NCBI GenBank assembly: GCA_025455795.1
Contig: JALOLW010000125.1
Span: forward strand, 1-9,482
DNA: 9,482 nt
Direction of reading: 5' to 3'
DNA from: Spirosomataceae bacterium
Lineage (GTDB): Bacteria; Bacteroidota; Bacteroidia; Cytophagales; Spirosomataceae
In this document: positions 5,470 to 9,482 of the stretch, in pieces
Layout: the number at the start of each line of letters is the position of its first letter
Numbering within the stretch: position 1 is the stretch's first letter
Position numbers and translations under genes: made by a program
Notes under the pieces: model-generated
What the model saw: the letters and a program-made list of their open reading frames with translations, nothing else
The model's database searches: none
What the model was told of the DNA's origin: nothing

Positions 5470-8178
5470 ATGAAGTCAAATTTCAAATCCATTCAGGTCG
5501 TTTTGGCGGCATTGGGACTGACCATTTTGGTCGCCTCCTTTACCCTTACCCGAAAAACCGAGCCTGCTGTCACGGGACGTGATAATCCCAAAGCCGAAAA
5601 ATTGCGCTTGCAACCTGATTTTAAGGCGGAACACCTTTATAGCCCTTCCGAAAACAAGCAAGGCTCGTGGGTAGCCATGACCTTCGACGACAAAGGTCGT
5701 TTGATTGCTTCCGACCAATTTGGGGCGTTGTACCGCATGAGTATTCCTGCGGCGGGCGGTGGTCCTGCTTCGCCAGCCCAAAAATTGACCATCGGCAAAG
5801 GGGCTAACATTGATACGCTTGGCATGGGCTACGCCAACGGCCTGCTGTATGCGTTCAATAGCCTTTATGTGATGATTAACAACAGTAAAAACAACCGCTC
5901 GTTTACGCGCCAAAGCGGTCTTTATCGCCTCCAAGATACTGACGGCGACGACCAATTTGACAAACTTACGCTCCTCAAAGCAATGGTGGGCGATGGCGAA
6001 CACGGACCGCACAGCATCATTCTTTCGCCCGACAAAAAATCGTTGGTCGTGATTTCTGGCAACCATACTGACGTACCAAGCATGGACTGGCACAGACTGC
6101 CCAAAAACTGGCAGGAAGACCAATTGTTCCCGCTCATCAAAGACCCGCGTGGCCACGCCAACGACCGCATGGCGCCTGGTGGCTGGATTGCTACTACCGA
6201 CCCCGAAGGAAAGCGGTTTGAGTTGATTAGCGCGGGCTACCGCAATGCGTTTGACATTGCCTACAACGAAGTCGGCGATTTGTTTGTCTATGACGCCGAT
6301 ATGGAGTGGGATTTTGGCTTGCCGTGGTACCGCCCCACGCGCATCTGCCACGCTACAAGCGGCAGCGAGTTTGGCTGGCGCACGGGCAACAGCAAGTGGT
6401 CGCCTACGTTTCCCGACAACCTGCCGCCCGTTATCAACATCGGTCAAGGCTCACCTACCAACCTGATTCACCTCAAAGACGCCAAGTTTCCCGCCAAATA
6501 CAAAAGTACCTTGTTGGCGTTTGACTGGAGTTTCGGTATTGTACACGCCATTCATCTAAAGCCCTCTGGCTCGACTTACACCGCCGACCGCACCGAGTTT
6601 TTGTCGGGCTTACCACTGCCCCTCACCGACGGTGTCATCGGCCCCGACGGTGCGCTGTATTTCTTGACGGGTGGCCGTCGTTTAGAGTCAGATTTGTACC
6701 GTGTCACTTACACAGGTAGCGAGAGTACCGCGCCCGTAGCCGCCGCACCTGTCAGTCAGGCCAATACGTTGCGGAGAAGTTTGGAGAAATACCATTCTGA
6801 AAACCCCGACAAAGGGGCAGTGGCTGCCGCTTGGCCGCACCTCAACAACCCCGACCGCTTCGTGCGCTACGCCGCGCGTATCGCGTTGGAGCATCAGCCC
6901 GTGGCCGATTGGCAAGACCGCGCTTTGAAAGAAAAAGACCCCGTAGCCCTCATCAACGCCATGATTGGGCTGACCCGTCAAGGCAAAGCCGACCAGAAAA
7001 ACGCTATTTTGAACGCCTTGATGAGCGTTAACTACAAAGCCCTCACGCAGCCGCAGCAATTGGACATCTTGCGGGCGTTTGAGTTGGTGTTTTTGCGGAT
7101 GGGCCAGCCCGACGCCACCATCAAGCCCAAGTTGATTGCGTACTTGAATTCGTATTATCCTGCCAACAACGCCCACCTGAATCGTGCTTTGAGCAAAGCC
7201 CTCATTTATCTCGAAGCCCCCAAAGTGATAGAAAGAACGCTCGCCCTCATGGCCGTCAAAGAAGAAGCTGGTGCCAATGCGCTCCGTGAAGAAACTGCCA
7301 CGGCTTCCAACGACCTGATTATGAGAAGCCAACAGTACGGTGGCGACATCGCGGCCATGTTGGCCAAAGTACCACCTGCCCAGCATACGTACTACGCTAC
7401 GATGTTGAGCTTGGCCAAAACGGGCTGGACTCCTCAAACCCAAGAAACTTATTTCAAATGGTTTAGAGAGGCATTCAACTACAAAGGCGGTCGCAGTTAC
7501 GTGGGCTTCCTTGACCGGGCGCGTAAATTGGCCCTCAATCACGTCGCTGCCGACAAAAAAGCGTATTTTGATAAATTGTCAGGAGGTGATATTTTGAGTA
7601 AAAACGGCAACGACCTCATTTCAGGTATCATGCCCAAAGGCCCGGGTCGCTTCTGGCGATTGGAAAATGCTCTCCCCGCCGTAGAAGCAGGTCTCACGGG
7701 ACGCAATTTCAAACAAGGCAAAGAGATGTATTCGGCCACGACCTGTATTGTATGCCATACCATGAAAGGTGAGGGCGGTGCGATTGGCCCCGATTTGACG
7801 CAGCTTTACACCCGTTTTTCGGCCAAAGACATGGTGGAGGCTATCGTGGACCCCAACAAAGCCATCTCCGACCAGTACGCTGCTACGCAGTATAGCCTCA
7901 AAAATGGCACGTCGGTTGTAGGGCGATTGGTCAATGAGGACAAGAATTTTTACTACGTTTCTCAAAACCCTTATGCCCCCGAAACCCTCGAAAAAGTACC
8001 GAAGAAAAATGTGCTTTCGGCCAAATATTCGGGCGTTTCGATCATGTTTACGGGGCTTATCAATAGCCTCAACGAAGATGAGTTCAAAGACTTGATGGCC
8101 TATTTGATGTCGGGTGGCAACGAAAACAGTCCGATGTTTGCACCCGCTTCGACGGAGAAAAAGGCGGGAGATAAGTAG
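5470..8178 (+). CDS. Membrane-anchored sorbosone-dehydrogenase-like propeller with C-terminal cytochrome c domain
   Basis: This 902-residue protein resembles the Pirellula/Verrucomicrobium-type putative membrane-bound dehydrogenases with a heme-binding C-terminus (the TIGR02604/TIGR02603 families, assigned by memory of motifs). A hydrophobic segment at about 9-26 is an anchor or signal peptide; no clear cleavage site is seen. The beta-propeller (about 45-415) contains DTDGDDQFD (156-164), GDGEHGPHS (174-182) and the run DMEWDFGLPWYRPTR (277-291). A helical HEAT-like region follows, with RFVRYAARIALEHQ near 463-476. The cytochrome domain has CIVCH (759-763) for covalent heme c, His763 as proximal ligand, and GEGGAIGPDLT after it. 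Met859 in SIMFTGLINSL is the likely distal ligand. Expected role: periplasmic oxidation of a sugar or polyol with electron transfer to heme; substrate and cofactor are not readable. A terminator upstream and one downstream suggest a single-gene unit. Three consecutive in-frame stops (TAG TAG TAA, 8176-8184) end it. Confidence 0.85.
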   Translation: MKSNFKSIQVVLAALGLTILVASFTLTRKTEPAVTGRDNPKAEKLRLQPDFKAEHLYSPSENKQGSWVAMTFDDKGRLIASDQFGALYRMSIPAAGGGPASPAQKLTIGKGANIDTLGMGYANGLLYAFNSLYVMINNSKNNRSFTRQSGLYRLQDTDGDDQFDKLTLLKAMVGDGEHGPHSIILSPDKKSLVVISGNHTDVPSMDWHRLPKNWQEDQLFPLIKDPRGHANDRMAPGGWIATTDPEGKRFELISAGYRNAFDIAYNEVGDLFVYDADMEWDFGLPWYRPTRICHATSGSEFGWRTGNSKWSPTFPDNLPPVINIGQGSPTNLIHLKDAKFPAKYKSTLLAFDWSFGIVHAIHLKPSGSTYTADRTEFLSGLPLPLTDGVIGPDGALYFLTGGRRLESDLYRVTYTGSESTAPVAAAPVSQANTLRRSLEKYHSENPDKGAVAAAWPHLNNPDRFVRYAARIALEHQPVADWQDRALKEKDPVALINAMIGLTRQGKADQKNAILNALMSVNYKALTQPQQLDILRAFELVFLRMGQPDATIKPKLIAYLNSYYPANNAHLNRALSKALIYLEAPKVIERTLALMAVKEEAGANALREETATASNDLIMRSQQYGGDIAAMLAKVPPAQHTYYATMLSLAKTGWTPQTQETYFKWFREAFNYKGGRSYVGFLDRARKLALNHVAADKKAYFDKLSGGDILSKNGNDLISGIMPKGPGRFWRLENALPAVEAGLTGRNFKQGKEMYSATTCIVCHTMKGEGGAIGPDLTQLYTRFSAKDMVEAIVDPNKAISDQYAATQYSLKNGTSVVGRLVNEDKNFYYVSQNPYAPETLEKVPKKNVLSAKYSGVSIMFTGLINSLNEDEFKDLMAYLMSGGNENSPMFAPASTEKKAGDK

Positions 8179-8202
8179 TAGTAAATGTAGTTTGTAAAAA
8201 TG

Positions 8203-8238
8203 ATAAGAGCCGCCTACCTTTGCGGCTCTTATTTTTTT
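8203..8238 (+). terminator. Strong Rho-independent terminator between heme-protein gene and next start codon
   Basis: ATAAGAGCCGC (8203-8213) pairs perfectly over 11 bp with GCGGCTCTTAT (8222-8232) around an 8-nt loop, followed by T7 (8232-8238). It lies 24 bp after the stop of the heme-protein gene. Its T run ends only 7 bp before the ATG of the next co-directional gene, so it also forms the leader of that gene if transcription enters from upstream. Confidence 0.9.
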
Positions 8239-8245
8239 ATAAAAG

Positions 8246-9175
8246 ATGTTTTTAGACAAAATCAAATCAAAGCAGTCGGGCGTGTTGGTCTATGGTATCA
8301 CTCCGCCCAAGTCACACACCGAGCCAGAAAGAGTCAAAGAAATCGCCGAAAAGACATTGGCACGACTCTATGATCTTGATATAGACGCACTTATCGTGTA
8401 TGATGTCCAAGACGAATCGGCGCGTACCAACGAAGAACGTCCCTTTCCTTTCATCACCGCCCTGGACCCGTTGGAGTTTACCAAAAATCACCTCCAATCG
8501 TTAGACCTTCCCAAAATCATCTACCGCCCTGCGGGCAAATACACCCCCGACGAACTATCTATGTGGGTAGATGAGGTGGTACAAAACAATTTCGCGCCCG
8601 TGTTTGTGGGCGTACCCGCGCCCGATTTTCAACCCATTACGAGTTTACCCGAAGCCTATCGTATTTGGCAGCGGTACCAAGAAGCCTCGGTGATTGGGGC
8701 GATTATGATTCCAGAGCGGCACGCTATCCTCAACGACGAAGACAAGCGCATTCTCGACAAAATGAACCACGGGGTTTCGTTTTTTGTGTCACAGTGCGTG
8801 TTCAACGTAGAGTACGCCAAACAAGTGCTAAACGCCGTAGCAAGTACCTGTCAAGCCGAAAACCGCGAAATGCCCACGATGATTTTTACGATAGCAACTT
8901 GTGGCTCGCGCAAAACCCTCCAATTCATGGAGTGGCTCGGCATCCACATTCCCGATGCTATCAAAGACGAACTGCTCGCCGCCGAAAATATTTTGGAAAA
9001 ATCGGTACAGCTTTGCCTGAACATTGCCGAAGACATCATCGCTTACTGCGTAGAGAAACAGATTCCGTTTGGGTTCAATATCGAAAGCGTAGCGATTCGC
9101 AAAGACGAAATCGAAGCCTCTATTTTCTTGGTCAATAGCATCGGGCAGATGCTCAAAAGCCAAAACGTGCGGTGA
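8246..9175 (+). CDS. Methylenetetrahydrofolate reductase-fold protein, catalytically divergent
   Basis: This 309-residue protein follows the order of motifs of the MTHFR TIM barrel: VLVYGITPPK (13-22) for strand 1, FVGVPAPD (120-127), GAIMIPERH (151-159) matching the PExH motif, KMNHGVSFFVSQCVF (172-186) with Gln183, and a segment like the P-V-S-x-K and G-x-x-IP region (TCGSRKTLQFMEWLGIHIP). Length is like bacterial MetF. By-eye alignment, however, puts Gly17 where E. coli MTHFR has catalytic Glu28 (FEFFPP) and Val123 where it has Asp120 (RGDPP); both are important in MetF. Gln183 is kept. It may therefore be a flavin- or folate-binding relative with another reaction, not a true 5,10-methylene-THF reductase. 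Soluble, no signal peptide. ATG 8246 is the first possible start because an in-frame TAA lies at 8240-8242; GTG 8282 is a less likely alternative. No Shine-Dalgarno is seen. Its neighbours do not explain its role. Confidence 0.8.
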   Translation: MFLDKIKSKQSGVLVYGITPPKSHTEPERVKEIAEKTLARLYDLDIDALIVYDVQDESARTNEERPFPFITALDPLEFTKNHLQSLDLPKIIYRPAGKYTPDELSMWVDEVVQNNFAPVFVGVPAPDFQPITSLPEAYRIWQRYQEASVIGAIMIPERHAILNDEDKRILDKMNHGVSFFVSQCVFNVEYAKQVLNAVASTCQAENREMPTMIFTIATCGSRKTLQFMEWLGIHIPDAIKDELLAAENILEKSVQLCLNIAEDIIAYCVEKQIPFGFNIESVAIRKDEIEASIFLVNSIGQMLKSQNVR

Positions 9176-9268
9176 GGTAAGCGATTGGTTATCTGGTGAC
9201 TTTGAGCATCAGTATCACCGCCTAAAACGACTTGTTGGGCATTTGTTCTTTTCACAATCCTTTCTATT

Positions 9269-9299
9269 AGCCCGTCAGCCTTGCTGGCGGGCTGTTTTG
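9269..9299 (+). terminator. Terminator of the MTHFR-fold gene
   Basis: AGCCCGTCAGC (9269-9279) pairs with GCTGGCGGGCT (9283-9293) over 11 bp with one wobble pair and a 3-nt loop, followed by GTTTTGT. It lies 93 bp after the stop at 9175; the DNA between shows no gene or clear signal. The T tract is short and present only on the + strand, so it should act on the MTHFR-fold gene and not on the opposing reading frame. Confidence 0.75.
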
Positions 9300-9482
9300 T
9301 TGATTCTTTTGTTGATAGAACCGTAATATTCCATTTGGTATTTTTTGGGGGTCATGCCAAAGTGTTTCTGAAACATTTTATTGAATTGGTGCTCTGACAA
9401 TTTTAGTGGATTTGCTATGAATTTGTAAAACATGGTCGAAACGCCTATTATTGCGATATGGAAAATCACAATCTTTACAGTG
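9275..9482 (-). pseudogene. AraC-family DNA-binding domain fragment, apparently truncated (5' end outside window)
   Basis: Read on the minus strand, the frame is open to the window edge and contains LKLSEHQFNKMFQKHFGMTPKKY (codons about 9406-9338), with the recognition-helix pattern L-S-x-x-x-F and the F-G-M-T-P-x-x-Y ending of AraC-type helix-turn-helix units. The S-x-x-x-F spacing fits the first of the two helix-turn-helix units. After that, an AraC protein would continue with an R-x-x-x-A linker helix and a second unit, but this frame ends 22 codons later (GSINKRINKTARQQG, stop TGA at 9275-9277). No second unit was found in the other minus frames down to the MTHFR-fold gene. The stop lies inside the arm of the facing terminator. 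It is therefore probably a decayed or truncated regulator; a short genuine regulator or a frame ending naturally on a final unit cannot be excluded, since upstream sequence is missing. Confidence 0.5.

Noticed and set aside
5476..6447. Long minus-strand open frame (323 codons) opposite the heme-protein gene
   Set aside because: It lies wholly antisense to a strongly supported coding region, shows no recognisable domain and reads as low-complexity shadow sequence caused by codon bias of the real gene.
6688..7542. Minus-strand open frame (284 codons) opposite the helical region of the heme-protein gene
   Set aside because: Shadow of the real gene; no motif, no plausible start context.
9176..9268. 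Possible small gene or second AraC helix-turn-helix unit downstream of the AraC fragment on the minus strand
   Set aside because: The minus frames over this stretch were read and none shows a G-F-x-x-x-x-x-F or similar AraC second-unit pattern.

Overview
The window comes from a member of the Bacteroidota, probably an environmental Cytophagales lineage; the exact genus is inference. The main evidence is an adjacent SusC/SusD pair, found essentially only in this phylum. Further support comes from start codons without clear Shine-Dalgarno sequences, a match to the Bacteroidota -7 promoter element (TAnnTTTG) ahead of the susC-like gene, and best-by-eye resemblance of the other proteins to Bacteroidota versions. 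All complete genes lie on the + strand.

Layout. (1) 2-412: the 3' end of a periplasmic sugar-binding protein of the ribose/galactose-binding (type I) fold, cut by the window edge. (2) 413-545: a dense control region with a perfect 10-bp tandem repeat, a candidate promoter, an 11-bp direct-repeat phasing and an AT-rich stem-loop. (3) 546-3632 and 3638-5146: a SusC-like TonB-dependent receptor and its SusD-like surface lipoprotein, 5 bp apart, clearly one operon, closed by a strong terminator at 5177-5214. (4) 5147-5469: a gene-free spacer holding that terminator and a cluster of AT-rich repeats. (5) 5470-8178: a 902-residue membrane-anchored protein with a sorbosone-dehydrogenase-like beta-propeller, a helical repeat region and a C-terminal monoheme cytochrome c domain. 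A perfect 11-bp terminator hairpin follows. (6) 8246-9175: a protein of the methylenetetrahydrofolate reductase fold that appears to lack two key catalytic acids. A third hairpin terminator follows at 9269-9299. (7) 9275-9482, minus strand: an AraC-type helix-turn-helix fragment that looks truncated.

How the parts may work together (inference): SusC/SusD bind and import a carbohydrate or other oligomer across the outer membrane. The sugar-binding protein could pick up the released sugar in the periplasm for an ABC transporter encoded upstream of the window. The heme-linked dehydrogenase-like protein could oxidise a sugar or alcohol in the periplasm and pass electrons on through its heme. It is separated from the SusCD operon by a terminator, so shared regulation is not shown. 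The folate-reductase-like gene has no evident link to the sugar genes.

No RNA genes, insertion sequences, CRISPR arrays or phage genes were seen. I found no clear sign of a wholly new system. The most unusual items are the catalytically altered folate-reductase-fold protein, the terminator hairpin pressed against its start codon, and the two repeat-rich control regions.
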